This document shows positions 54,987 to 63,338 of a stretch of DNA of 64,000 nt, one piece after another. The stretch spans positions 1 through 64,000 of the forward strand of contig JAWKNY010000008.1 of assembly GCA_041391485.1 (NCBI GenBank), given 5' to 3'. A program made the position numbers and the translations under genes. The stretch is from JACKAF01 sp041391485. GTDB taxonomy: Bacteria > Bdellovibrionota > FAC87 > UBA2466 > JACKAF01. Under the pieces are notes generated by a model. The model was given only the letters and a program-made list of their open reading frames with translations. It ran no database searches and was not told the DNA's origin. How positions within the stretch are numbered: the stretch's first letter is position 1; each line of letters starts with the position of its first letter.

Positions 54987-55814
54987 ATGGGGCTTCGCAT
55001 TAAAACCAATACAGCGGCCCTAAGTGGTATTGCGTATCTCAATCGCAATACCGAAGAACTCAAAAAAAGCCAGCAGCGTGCAGCCTCCGGATCCAGATTG
55101 GAAAACGCCCAGGCGGATCCGACTGGTTTGGCATTGTCTGAAACGCTCCGCATTCAACGCACCGGTACGATCCAAGACATTCGAAACCTGAATGACGGGT
55201 TGAGTTATTTGGAAACGGCGGATGGCGCGTTAGCGGAAGTCACCAATATTCTTGTTCGCATGCGCGAACTTTCAATGCAATCGGCGACCGGGACGGTAGG
55301 CGATCAGGCCCGTCACTATATCAATGATGAGTACCAGGTTTTGAAGGAAGAAATTGAACGGTTGGCGAGAACTACGGGCATTGCGGATAAGCTGCTTTTA
55401 AGTGGAGAAGGCGATAACGTCATCGTCCAAGTAGGACTAAACCATCGAAAATACGATAGTGTCGACGTTACCGCCCCTCACGAAGTTACCTTGGACCGCC
55501 TGGAAATCTCCCCGATGCATTTAACTACGATGAAAGATGCAGGAGATTCTCTAGTGCAGCTCGATAAAGCAATCTCTAAAGTTGCCGCGGTCCGAGGAGC
55601 TATAGGTGCGAGCGAATCTCGATTAAGTTCGCTGATATCCAGTCGTGAAGAATACGAAAATAGTCTCGCTGTCAGTCGATCGATGCTTCGGGACACTGAT
55701 TATGCCCGCGAATCAGCGACAGTTGCCAGCTTAAATATCCTTAGCCAGACTGGCGTCGCGTTACTGGCTCAAGCAAACAACGTTCCGCAACTCGCACTCA
55801 AGCTGCTGAGCTAA
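54987..55814 (+). CDS. fliC: Flagellin
   Basis: The filament subunit. The 275-residue chain has the N-terminal D0/D1 helix GLRIKTNTAALSGIAYLNRN with DGLSYLETADGALAEVTNIL and VRMRELSMQSATGTV. The C-terminal counterpart is SRSMLRDTDYARESATVASL with ILSQTGVALLAQANNVPQLA and a typical LKLLS end. There is almost no D2/D3 middle domain, as in the sheathed or short-filament flagellins of Bdellovibrio-like bacteria. The ATG follows a strong AAGGAGG site. It is a single flagellin copy here with no other flagellar gene in the window, so it is probably transcribed from its own promoter. Confidence 0.93.
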   Translation: MGLRIKTNTAALSGIAYLNRNTEELKKSQQRAASGSRLENAQADPTGLALSETLRIQRTGTIQDIRNLNDGLSYLETADGALAEVTNILVRMRELSMQSATGTVGDQARHYINDEYQVLKEEIERLARTTGIADKLLLSGEGDNVIVQVGLNHRKYDSVDVTAPHEVTLDRLEISPMHLTTMKDAGDSLVQLDKAISKVAAVRGAIGASESRLSSLISSREEYENSLAVSRSMLRDTDYARESATVASLNILSQTGVALLAQANNVPQLALKLLS

Positions 55815-55822
55815 GCTCAGCA
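55804..55822. terminator. Bidirectional hairpin at the flagellin stop
   Basis: TGCTGAGC (55804-55811) and GCTCAGCA (55815-55822) pair perfectly around the flagellin stop codon TAA. It is followed by ACTTATCTTTTCTT on the plus strand and lies three bases beyond the stop of the convergent Lys/Arg-rich gene. Confidence 0.65.
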
Positions 55823-55824
55823 AC

Positions 55825-55923
55825 TTATCTTTTCTTACGTCGCTTCTTGGTAGCAGTAGCCTTTTTAGCTTTTTTGCGACGTTTTGTCTTCTTGGCTGCT
55901 TTTTTCTTTCTACGTTTTGCCAT
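55825..55923 (-). CDS. Lys/Arg-rich microprotein (histone H1-like)
   Basis: A 32-residue protein reading MAKRRKKKAAKKTKRRKK and then AKKATATKKRRKKR. About two thirds of residues are Lys or Arg, the rest mainly Ala and Thr. A strong ribosome site (GGGAGGG) precedes the ATG at 55923 at good spacing and a terminator follows, so this is very likely a true gene despite its length. The Lys/Ala/Thr composition is that of H1-tail-like nucleoid proteins of several bacteria, which compact DNA. No structural domain can be seen. Upstream on the same strand lies an extremely AT-rich spacer that should hold its promoter or long leader. Confidence 0.7.
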   Translation of the reverse strand: MAKRRKKKAAKKTKRRKKAKKATATKKRRKKR

Positions 55924-56572
55924 TTTGATCCCTCCCGTTAATCAACACTGAAAGTGTTGTTATGAACCCGGTTGAAGTTTTGTTTTTTAGTTTTAATCCA
56001 AAAAACAAATTGTGTTTGGGTTCACATTTACAAGTGTGATGCAATTTTTTTTTTGACGCAAGCGTTTTATTTAAAAAATCACCGGAATTATTGGATTTTG
56101 AATCGAAAGCTTGTTCGCAAAAACCAAAAACTTTGTTCGCGAATGCAAAAACAACTTCGTTTTTCATTTTTGCATGTGTGTTTTGCTTCTTTTTTGCGAA
56201 AAGTAGGAAAAAAATTCCCACGTTTTGATTAGTTTTGTTGTTTGCTTCCCTCATTTTCAAAACAAAACCTCAGTTCGACCCAGTTTTACTCTCCGCAAAA
56301 TGAAAATTAGGTTTCGAAACCGTGTTTTGGGTTTCGGTTGAACAAGTTTGCAGGACGACCAAGTCGTTCCCTCGAACTTTTGACCAGAACAAACTTGGTG
56401 TCTAAGTCCTGTCGTGTTCGCGTCGTTGAAAGCGGATCCTAAAGTGATCCGGCAGCGGACTTTGAGGGCGGTATTCGGGATGAAGTCGCCTATTGCCAGC
56501 GGTTGCAAAGTTCGTGGCCTCTTGCTAATCTTTGGCCGCTTCGACGCACCAAAGAAAACCGGGGTAAACAAG
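55924..56572. other. AT-rich spacer with hairpins
   Basis: No convincing gene. Bases up to about 56300 are far richer in A/T runs than anywhere else in the window. TTGTTCGC occurs twice (56109 and 56133), each next to AAAAAC-type runs. AACACT/AGTGTT forms a hairpin near 55940. At 56343-56350 CAAGTTTG pairs with CAAACTTG at 56390-56397, and ACGAC/GTCGT lies inside it. GGATC/GATCC follows at about 56433-56450. The spacer must serve the minus-strand Lys/Arg gene and the plus-strand nuo genes. One TGTCTAAG octamer (see 46 kb) is at 56399. Frames seen inside are low complexity and lack ribosome sites. Confidence 0.4.
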
Positions 56573-57085
<513 letters not shown>

Positions 57086-57089
<4 letters not shown>

Positions 57090-58229
57090 CCGATATGCAT
57101 TTTGTCCCATCAGTCGGACAACCTCCGAACCGATGAGCTTCTTATTAATATGGGCCCGCAGCATCCGAAGTACGCACGGGTGCACCGGATTATGTCGACT
57201 GGTAGTGAAATCATACAAAGCGGCCCATCCGGAGATCGGTTACCTGCCGGTGCAAGGAAAAGCATTCCGAGAATGTGGATTGGATGGCGGTGGCCCCCTT
57301 CGTGGATCGGATGGACTACCTGGCCTCCATGAACAACTCCATGGGATACGCCATCGCGGTGGAGAAGCTGATGGGGGTGGAAGTCCCTAGGCGCGCGGAG
57401 TATATCCGCGTGATTATCTCCGAACTCCAGCGTATCGCGAGCCATCAGATGGCGTTTGGGACCTACGGTTTGGATATCGGAGCGTTTACGCCGTTTATGC
57501 ACGCGTTCCGCGATCGGGAGAAGATTCTCGATATCTTTGAGGCCATCAGTGGTGCCCGGCTGCTCTACAACTATATGTGGATCGGTGGGACTTACCGCGA
57601 TATCACGCCGGAGATTGTGAAACAGATTAAGGACTACTGCACGTATTTCGCGGGTCAGGTTTCGCAGTACAACGAGCTGCTTTCGTTCAATAAGATTTTG
57701 TCGAACGGACTGCTAATGTCGGGATTATGGATCGGGATCTTTGCTGGTCCTATGGGCTAACCGGACCCATGCTCCGAGGCGCAGGTATCCAATGGGATTT
57801 GCGTAAGGACGAGCCTTATTCGATTTATCCGGAGGTCGAGTTCGACGTTCCGGTTGGAAAAGGCGAGATGGGAACTGGGCGATAGCTGGGACCGGTACAT
57901 GGTTCGCATGCGTGAGATGGAAGAAAGTCTCCAAGATAGTGAATCAGCTTATCGACGGTATTCCTGAGGGCCCGCACCGAGGACGGGTGCCAAAGGAATC
58001 ACAGTGATGACCTTAAGGCGAGCTGTTCTCGCGCACCGAGTGCCCGCGAGGCGAGCTGGGCTTCTATATTATTAGTGATGGCTCTGAAATACCGTACCGT
58101 ATCAAAGTCAAAAGCCCCTGCTTTTTGAACATCAGCACCCTCGACGAGGTGACGCGGGGCTTGATGGTAGCGGACTTGGTAGCCACAGTGGGGAGTTTGG
58201 ATATCGTGCTTGGTGAGGTGGATCGGTGA
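57086..58229 (+). CDS. nuoD: NADH-quinone oxidoreductase subunit D, frame broken
   Basis: The 49 kDa subunit forming part of the quinone pocket of complex I. Starting from TTG 57086 (behind GGGGAGG): MHFVPSVGQPPNLRTDELLI with NMGPQHP, then across shifts ENVDWMAVAPFVDRMDYLAS, MNNSMGYAIAVEKLMGVEVP, RAEYIRVIISELQRIASHQM and DRDLCWSYGLTGPMLRGAGI-like. The last part reads GELGFYIISDGSEIPYRIKV, KSPCFLNISTLDEVTRGLMV and GSLDIVLGEVDR. Numerous one-base shifts occur, mainly after 57700. Order and content are complete. The stop overlaps the nuoI start (GTGA). Confidence 0.87.
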
Positions 58230-58688
58230 CTTTTGGGGAATATGTCGGTCTAGTGAAGGATATAGCGGTCACGACGCTGAAGGGCATGGGCGTGACTTGG
58301 CGCGTGTTTGTAAGTACAAACCAGGAGGCCGTCTACCATCAGTACCCTGAAACCGGGATCACCTGCCGTTGGGGTCGCGCGGTCTGCTTTTCAACGACGT
58401 GGAAGATTGCATCGTGTAAGCAGTGTGCCATCGCTTGTCCCGTTGATTGTATATATATAGAGGCGGACAAAAACCCACGCTGGTACTGAGATTGATTCGA
58501 CCAAGGGCGGCGTCAAAAAGACCCTGGAGCTGAAGCGCTTCGACATCACGACGTGTCGCTCTGCTGCTATTGCGGCCTTTGCAGTGCGGCCTGCCCAACA
58601 GAGGTGCCTGTACCACACCAAGGAATATGAGTACTCCAAGTTCGAGCGTGACCGTTTCACCTTCGACTACTTGAACTGGCAGCATTAA
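58226..58688 (+). CDS. nuoI: NADH-quinone oxidoreductase subunit I, frame broken
   Basis: The ferredoxin-like subunit carrying two 4Fe-4S clusters. The GTG at 58226 gives MTFGEYVGLVKDIAVTTLKG with MGVTWRVF. The first cluster motif is DCI.CKQCAIACPVDCIYIE (one shift at the first cysteine spacing). The second, in shifted frames, is LCCYCGLCSAACPTEVPVP, and the end is YEYSKFERDRFTFDYLNWQH. About four shifts. It follows nuoD by a 4-base overlap and precedes rpsT. The usual neighbours nuoE, F, G and H are absent here, so the complex I genes are split in this genome. Confidence 0.86.
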
Positions 58689-58750
58689 TTGACATTTTGG
58701 CTAAGAAGCACTAAATACTCTGACTCTTAGCTTCATGAGGATAGAGAGTT

Positions 58751-59022
58751 ATGGCGACACAAATCGGCCGAGAAGGCGGACAGACAATCTAAAGTACGGG
58801 CAATCCGGAACCAAAGCCTTCGGGCCGAAGCGAAAACCGCGGTCCAAGCGCGTGCGCGCGCAGATCGCCGCTGGTACCAAAGGGAGGCTCTCCGAAGGTC
58901 TCCTGAAAACGGCGCAAAGCACGCTTCGTCGGGCCGCTTCAAAGGCGTACCGAGCTGAGACCGTATCTCTGTTTTACGTCTCTCGTTTGAGTTCTGCCGC
59001 TCACCGCGCCTCAAGTAGTTAG
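58751..59022 (+). CDS. rpsT: Small-subunit ribosomal protein S20, frame broken
   Basis: Binds 16S rRNA during 30S assembly. With two or three one-base corrections the chain begins MAT, then KSAEKADRQSKVRAIRNQSL and RAEAKTAVQ, then RVRAQIAAGTKGRLSEGLLK with TAQSTLRRAASKG, ending SRLSSAAHRASSS. The pattern KSAEKR.RQ...R..N...R, and an end rich in Ser/Arg/Ala before SRL, is that of S20. Because a broken rpsT would be severely harmful, this is the clearest sign of sequencing error in the region. The end overlaps the convergent XRE gene by a few bases. Confidence 0.85.
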
Positions 59023-59580
59023 TTGGAGCACCCAAAATAACGAATCAGAACCCCTTTAACCGGGGAAGCGCTTTCCCGAACGAAAGCGTTTGATGGACGC
59101 TCGTGTTTCCACGCCGTCCCCAGCCTTCATTACAGATTTGTCGACGAGTCCTTGAAAAATTGCCTCACCGCTTTGAACTAGAATGTATTCTGTCGTTCCG
59201 GGCGGGTAGAGGGGCAACTCAAAACGCCCTTTGTGCTTAATCTGAAACTCCAACATTTCGATTTTTCGATTCGACGTTTCCGGTGAGAAGGGGATGAAGG
59301 TGATCCCGCCGGCCTCAAGGCTCGGTCTGTCCTTCGCTTTCCGGCAGTAGAAGTTTTGGTTGTTTTGATAGGGATCAATGAGACTTGAAACCGGAGTCCC
59401 CATCGCAAAAGCCAGCTTGGATACCACACTTAAAGTGGGAACGGTCTTCCCCCCCTCAATTTGAAAAATCATGGATCGGCTCACCCCCGCTTTTTCCGCC
59501 AGCTGGGCCAGGGAAAGGTTGTGGGCATTTCGGTAGTTGCGGATGAACTCCGCCAGATGTCCAAAATCAGGTTCCTGCAT
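59019..59580 (-). CDS. XRE-family regulator with cupin domain
   Basis: Residues 8-65 form a helix-turn-helix (LAEFIRNYRNAHNLSLAQLA then KAGVSRSMIFQIEGGKTVPT). Residues 95-175 form a cupin barrel (IEMLEFQIKHKGRFELPLYP, TEYILVQSGEAIFQG). This MerR-free XRE-cupin class usually senses a small ligand and controls a neighbouring gene. The chain as read ends GKRFPG at 59056, but one base change restores ASPVKGVLIRYFGCSN, the usual cupin end, stopping at 59019. The divergent gene at 59711 is a likely target: the spacer holds an 18-base perfect palindrome with a half-site close to this gene's start, indicating autoregulation. Confidence 0.8.
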
Positions 59581-59602
59581 GGGGTCCTCTACTTTCCAGC
59601 TT

Positions 59603-59647
59603 GTTCAATAAAAAGACATTTTGTGCTTGATATTGAACGTTCAATAT
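59603..59647. promoter_or_regulatory. Palindromic operator overlapping a sigma-70 promoter
   Basis: ATATTGAACGTTCAATAT (59630-59647) is an 18-base perfect palindrome, and a further half-site GTTCAATA stands at 59603-59610, 23 bases before the regulator's start. A perfect -10 TATAAT (59645-59650) overlaps the palindrome's right end in the plus direction, with a weak -35 TTGTGC (59621-59626, 18-base spacer). Binding of the XRE regulator would block that promoter. Confidence 0.75.
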
Positions 59648-59710
59648 AATAAACGTTTTTACACTAAATGAAACAAGGGTTCAAGGGGCAGTTCGAAAGG
59701 AGAGAGAGTC

Positions 59711-59917
59711 ATGAATGCCTGTGAAATGAAGTCGAATCGAGTGGCCCTGGAGGGCGCTTCGGTGGAGCCCCGTAAATTCTGGGCCTCTTTGGTCGCGCTG
59801 ATCTTGTTGCTGGGTTTCCTGTTTGGCCTGGCGTTGAAATTATCAGAACGACCGGTGGTGCCTTTGGAATCGGACCCCTTCGCACGCCCCCACTACTCGC
59901 TCGGGCGGATGCTCTAG
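59711..59917 (+). CDS. Small single-pass membrane protein
   Basis: A 68-residue protein with one membrane helix (FWASLVALILLLGFLFGLAL) flanked by a polar head (MNACEMKSNRVALEGASVEP) and a tail LSERPVVPLESDPFARPHYS. The ATG at 59711 follows GAAAGGAGAGAGAG, a good ribosome site. It is transcribed from the promoter controlled by the palindromic operator, away from the XRE-cupin gene, so it is its most likely target. The tail faces either the periplasm or the cytoplasm; topology cannot be set. The family is not recognised. Confidence 0.7.
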   Translation: MNACEMKSNRVALEGASVEPRKFWASLVALILLLGFLFGLALKLSERPVVPLESDPFARPHYSLGRML

Positions 59918-60147
59918 ACGCTGTCTAGGCTTGCGAAAGCGAGAAGTCTGTGGCCAGAGGGGTATAGGGTAATGGTTTCAGTACTTTAACCCCCGATCGG
60001 CGGGTGCGGGTGCCTGGGTGTACACCGGCTGTACACTCAGCCCGCCCGCCACACGCACAAATTAAGCTCAAAGCCGTGGCCTTGCGATTGCAACTCCTTA
60101 GCTTGAAGTACCCAGGTCATCGCTATGCTTTTAGGAGCCTTTCGCGC

Positions 60148-61352
60148 GTGTTAGCCAGGAAGAAAATTCGAAAGAGCGGGTTTTGGATGTTACCCGTTTT
60201 GGCGCTTGCGCTTATCTTTCCTCCGCAATTGTTGGTCGGGGAAACCATCGATAACAACCAGGCAATCAACGACATTTTTCAAAGCACGCTAAACGAAGGC
60301 GGTGCAGACGCTTTGGCGAATCTCGCCGAAGACAACCCGGCATTCTTTCAGGAACTTACCGCTCAGGTTCCACCGGCTCCGTCACCGACGGCTGGCCGGA
60401 AAGAAAAAGCGAGCGGCGCTCAAGGCGCTGCGATTTTTGGAGCCGTGATGGCGTTTGCAAGCTGTGCGATGATGATGGCGGCGGCGAGAAAAATGCCTCC
60501 GGGTCCGGAGCGGACCATGATGATGGCGCAAGCGATGCAACAGTGTGCGCAAGGCGCACAGAACGCTGCGAATGCTGGCCAGAATGGCAATGCGGCCGAT
60601 GCGGTGACCTCACCCGCGGCGTTGCCACAAGTGGCCAAAGCGCAGCCTGTGACTTTGCCGAAATCTGATAAGAGCAACGCCGCTGTGCCGTCGAGCAAAA
60701 GCGACGACAATTCGAGCAATCCGCAGATTGACGACGATTTTACGATCACCCAACCCGACATCACCGTCCCCAATATTGGTGTGGCGCAATCGCCAGGAGA
60801 GATTACCGAGGATTTTACGTTTAGCCCGGTCCAGTCCGTGGACGCTCCCAAGGCGTTGCCTCCGATAGATCATCCTAAAATCGGATTCAATGAAGACTTG
60901 GAAGAAACCGGCAATCCGACGTTCCTTTCCCGGAGCGGGGCTGTTGCGTGGAGCCTTGGACAATGGAAAGGTGCCCGATCCTTCAGCGCTCGCCAACGGC
61001 GGGGTTCCGGATCGTGGGACGCTCGATGGGCTTATTAAAGACTCCGGCTTGAACAACGGCGGTGGCGGGGCTCCCGGTGGCGGAGGATCGGGAAAGCTTA
61101 GCTTGAACGGTTTGCTGGATGCTGATGGCAACAAGGGGGGAGATCGGTGCGCCTCCAGGGGACATCGTGCAGATGCCTCTCGACAAAAAGGCCGGTGGTG
61201 GCAAGCGATTGAATATTTTTGAGTACGGAACTTACCGTTACCGACGTCTTGCTTATGACGACGGTAGAGTCCGCACCCGTATTATTACGGATCGCGGTCT
61301 GGCTTCCACCGCTGCTGAACCTCAGGTTCAGGCAGCCAGCGTTTTCAAATAA
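60148..61352 (+). CDS. Exported low-complexity protein, frame broken
   Basis: An exported protein of about 400 residues. The GTG at 60148 with AGGAG upstream gives a signal peptide (MLARKKIRKSGFWMLPVLAL and ALIFPPQLLVG) and a mature start ETIDNNQAINDIFQSTLNEG. The middle has an Ala/Met-rich helix (GAVMAFASCAMMMAAARKMP) of unclear role, then acidic, Pro/Asp-rich repeats (TITQPDITVPNIGVAQSPGE). After a shift near 60910 it continues LRGALDNGKVPDPSALANGG and a Gly-rich stretch. The final frame reads FEYGTYRYRRLAYDDGRVRT to VQAASVFK at 61352. No family recognised. A hydrophobic helix in an exported chain could be a second membrane segment. Confidence 0.5.
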
Positions 61353-61414
61353 ATCCCTCACATTAAAAGAAAGCATGGCGGGTAGGCCCCCCCCTCTGGC
61401 CGAGCGGGAGTGGT

Positions 61415-61501
61415 TTAACCCAATACAAAGCCTATAGCGAAGACGAAGACCAGCCCGATACCCAACACTGTTGATGTCATTACAAGAAGAGAGTGAATCA
61501 T
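61415..61501 (-). CDS. 28-residue membrane microprotein
   Basis: The minus-strand ATG at 61501 starts MIHSLLVMTSTVLG and continues IGLVFVFAIGFVLG before a stop at 61415. The whole protein is one hydrophobic helix. A near-perfect ribosome site (TAGGAGGT) precedes it at ideal spacing, rare for a chance reading frame of this length. It lies alone between two plus-strand exported-protein genes. Microproteins of this kind often bind a larger membrane complex; the partner is not known. Confidence 0.6.
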   Translation of the reverse strand: MIHSLLVMTSTVLGIGLVFVFAIGFVLG

Positions 61502-61758
61502 CCTGACCTCCTAACCTAAGTATAAAAAAAGGGCGCGGCGTACCCCACCCATGCGTATGACGCACAAATAGAATACGGGAGCGTCCCAGGCTGCCGTAAA
61601 TTGTCTGACGGCGCCCCGTAACGGCGCTAAAAACCCACAATTCCAAGGATTTCGTGCCTATCCCAGGTGGCCCCATTCTTGCTCAATTTCAGGGCGGCAA
61701 ACGAACCGGCTTATCGGGGCCGGAGTAGGGGCAAGGGCCCTTTGTGGTGGGTAGGCGA

Positions 61759-62544
61759 ATGCGAGCGTGGATTTTCATTGGAATAGCACTGGGGGCAGCG
61801 TTTACGGCGTCGGCCGCGCGTGCGGAGTCCGGCGTGCGCTTGCTGGCAGTTCAGCACCATCTGTCCGCCGTGGTTCCCTGGGCGATGCCTAAGGATCCTG
61901 ATTTTTACGCAGAATATGTTTCCAAAGAGGACCCGGCGATCCGCTGGGCTTATATCGATCGATGGCGGCCGCATGAGCGCAACCGTCCCTTTCACTTTGA
62001 TACCGGACGCTCCGCTTACTATGGCCCTCAGCTCGATGCGGGGGCGACCAATGAAATTGACCAGCGCGGTGCCTTGGCGGGCTACGTGATGCGGTTGCGG
62101 CTAGAAAGCCTTTTTCAAAATTACCTCAATCGAGAAGATGCGCCGGCCTCCGCCAAGCGCATTGGCCGTACGTATACCGACGTCAGAGCTGGCGTGACCC
62201 TAGCAAACGAAGACCAAACGCGCGTTCGTCTGCTCTATGATTTTCAAAACGATCTCACCCGTTTTACTGTCGAGCGGGGAGACTTTGATGCAAGCCTGAT
62301 GCATGTGCGGACTCTCGGGGCCTTTTCGGGCGTCGCCCCGATGAACGCGGTTTCGCTTCAGCTTGGGGCCAGGCTCAATCGCCGAGCCCGCGCCTACGTA
62401 CTGTATGAGTTGTCCTCGGACGTTCTTGAGTCCGGCTTACAGCAGGAGCTACGCCCCGGTCTGAGCGGCGTTGTCCGCTTGCGCAGCCCCATCGGTGTCG
62501 CTGGCACCCAAGTCCTCGACGCCGTCCTCAGCCTCCGCTTTTAG
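61759..62544 (+). CDS. Predicted outer membrane beta-barrel protein
   Basis: A 261-residue exported protein with signal MRAWIFIGIALGAAFTASAA. The mature chain alternates polar and hydrophobic residues in repeated strands (GYVMRLRLESLFQNYLNRED, TDVRAGVTLANEDQTRVRLL, NAVSLQLGARLNRRARAYVL) and ends in a canonical VLDAVLSLRF, whose final phenylalanine is the C-terminal signal read by the Bam machinery. The ATG at 61759 follows a GGTGGGTAGG site and is preferred over the GTG at 61744. A barrel of about 8-12 strands is plausible. Function unknown. Confidence 0.62.
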   Translation: MRAWIFIGIALGAAFTASAARAESGVRLLAVQHHLSAVVPWAMPKDPDFYAEYVSKEDPAIRWAYIDRWRPHERNRPFHFDTGRSAYYGPQLDAGATNEIDQRGALAGYVMRLRLESLFQNYLNREDAPASAKRIGRTYTDVRAGVTLANEDQTRVRLLYDFQNDLTRFTVERGDFDASLMHVRTLGAFSGVAPMNAVSLQLGARLNRRARAYVLYELSSDVLESGLQQELRPGLSGVVRLRSPIGVAGTQVLDAVLSLRF

Positions 62545-62641
62545 GTACCACGTTCCTTTTTTTACATTGCTGTGGATTGTTTGTGCCTCCGTGTATTCCA
62601 AAAGTTATCCACAGGCATGTGCCAACGGGAACGTGGTACCG
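62544..62641. repeat. Nested inverted repeat with an exact DnaA box
   Basis: GGTACCACGTTCC (62544-62556) is mirrored perfectly by GGAACGTGGTACC (62629-62641). Inside it CTGTGGAT (62570-62577) pairs with ATCCACAG (62608-62615), with similar loops (13 and 13 bases) between the two pairs. The inner right arm includes a perfect DnaA-box sequence TTATCCACA (62606-62614), and the left arm has its near complement TGTGGATTG. A second pair lies just beyond: GCACTCCC (62692-62699) with GGGAGTGC (62761-62768). It is a strong RNA hairpin, a mobile-element-like remnant or a protein-binding array. Confidence 0.6.
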
Positions 62642-62847
62642 TATTCGTCGGGGCATACACCACCTGTACTGACAATTATTGTCTCCTTCTGCACTCCCAA
62701 GCCTAAGCGAGCCCAGAGCAAATGCACACGGTACTGGCACACTGCTTGCTCTATGTAGGGGGAGTGCAACGTTCCTTCGGCTAAGAGGACCGAAGACTGC
62801 ATGACTTCGAATGTTGTAGTTCGTGAAGTGGAAGAGAGAGGTCACGT

Positions 62848-63267
62848 ATGAAAAAGTTTAGCTTGGCGCTCATCGCTTTTAGCATTTTTGGATTGGCTAG
62901 CATGGAAGCCCGTGCGGAACTTCCTCCCGGCGTGGGAAGAAGCATTACTCCGAGCGTTGGTATTCCTCGGTCGCCCGGTTTTGCTACCCCCCGAGGGTTT
63001 GCGGCGCCCAACAGCCACGGCACGACGATCAATAATTCTACGCGCATTAACATCAACGTTCGCGTGAATGTTCGTGCTTATAACAACCATTATTATCCTC
63101 AGTATTACCAACAAGCGTATTACAACGCTTATTACCAGGCCTACGCTCAGTGGATGGCGATGTACTACCGTTACATGTACTCGTACTACCGCCGCCCCCG
63201 AAAGAGCTTCAGCTTGGCGATCTCCACCCCGTTTTTCGGTCTGGGTTTGAACTCGGTGAAGTTCTAA
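62848..63267 (+). CDS. Exported Tyr-rich protein
   Basis: A 139-residue exported protein with signal MKKFSLALIAFSIFGLASMEARA. The first half is Pro/Gly-rich (LPPGVGRSITPSVGIPRSPG). A strand INNSTRININVRVNVRAYNN leads into a Tyr/Gln-rich block YYPQYYQQAYYNAYYQAYAQ followed by WMAMYYRYMYSYYRR, and the end SFSLAISTPFFGLGLNSVKF looks strand-like with a terminal Phe. The ATG has GAGAGAGG before it. Tyr-rich segments are typical of structural or adhesive envelope proteins, but no family can be named. It lies downstream of the nested inverted repeat, which could form part of its leader. Confidence 0.6.
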   Translation: MKKFSLALIAFSIFGLASMEARAELPPGVGRSITPSVGIPRSPGFATPRGFAAPNSHGTTINNSTRININVRVNVRAYNNHYYPQYYQQAYYNAYYQAYAQWMAMYYRYMYSYYRRPRKSFSLAISTPFFGLGLNSVKF

Positions 63268-63338
63268 GCCGAAGGCCTACGAAGTTTCCCATCCCTCTGG
63301 GGTTGTGATAGGTTCAGCCCCGGAGGAACCAGGGAACC

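Noticed and set aside
55910..56260. Long frames on both strands of the AT-rich spacer.
   Set aside because: They are low complexity (Lys/Asn/Phe-rich by composition), lack ribosome sites, and one starts inside the Lys/Arg-rich gene.
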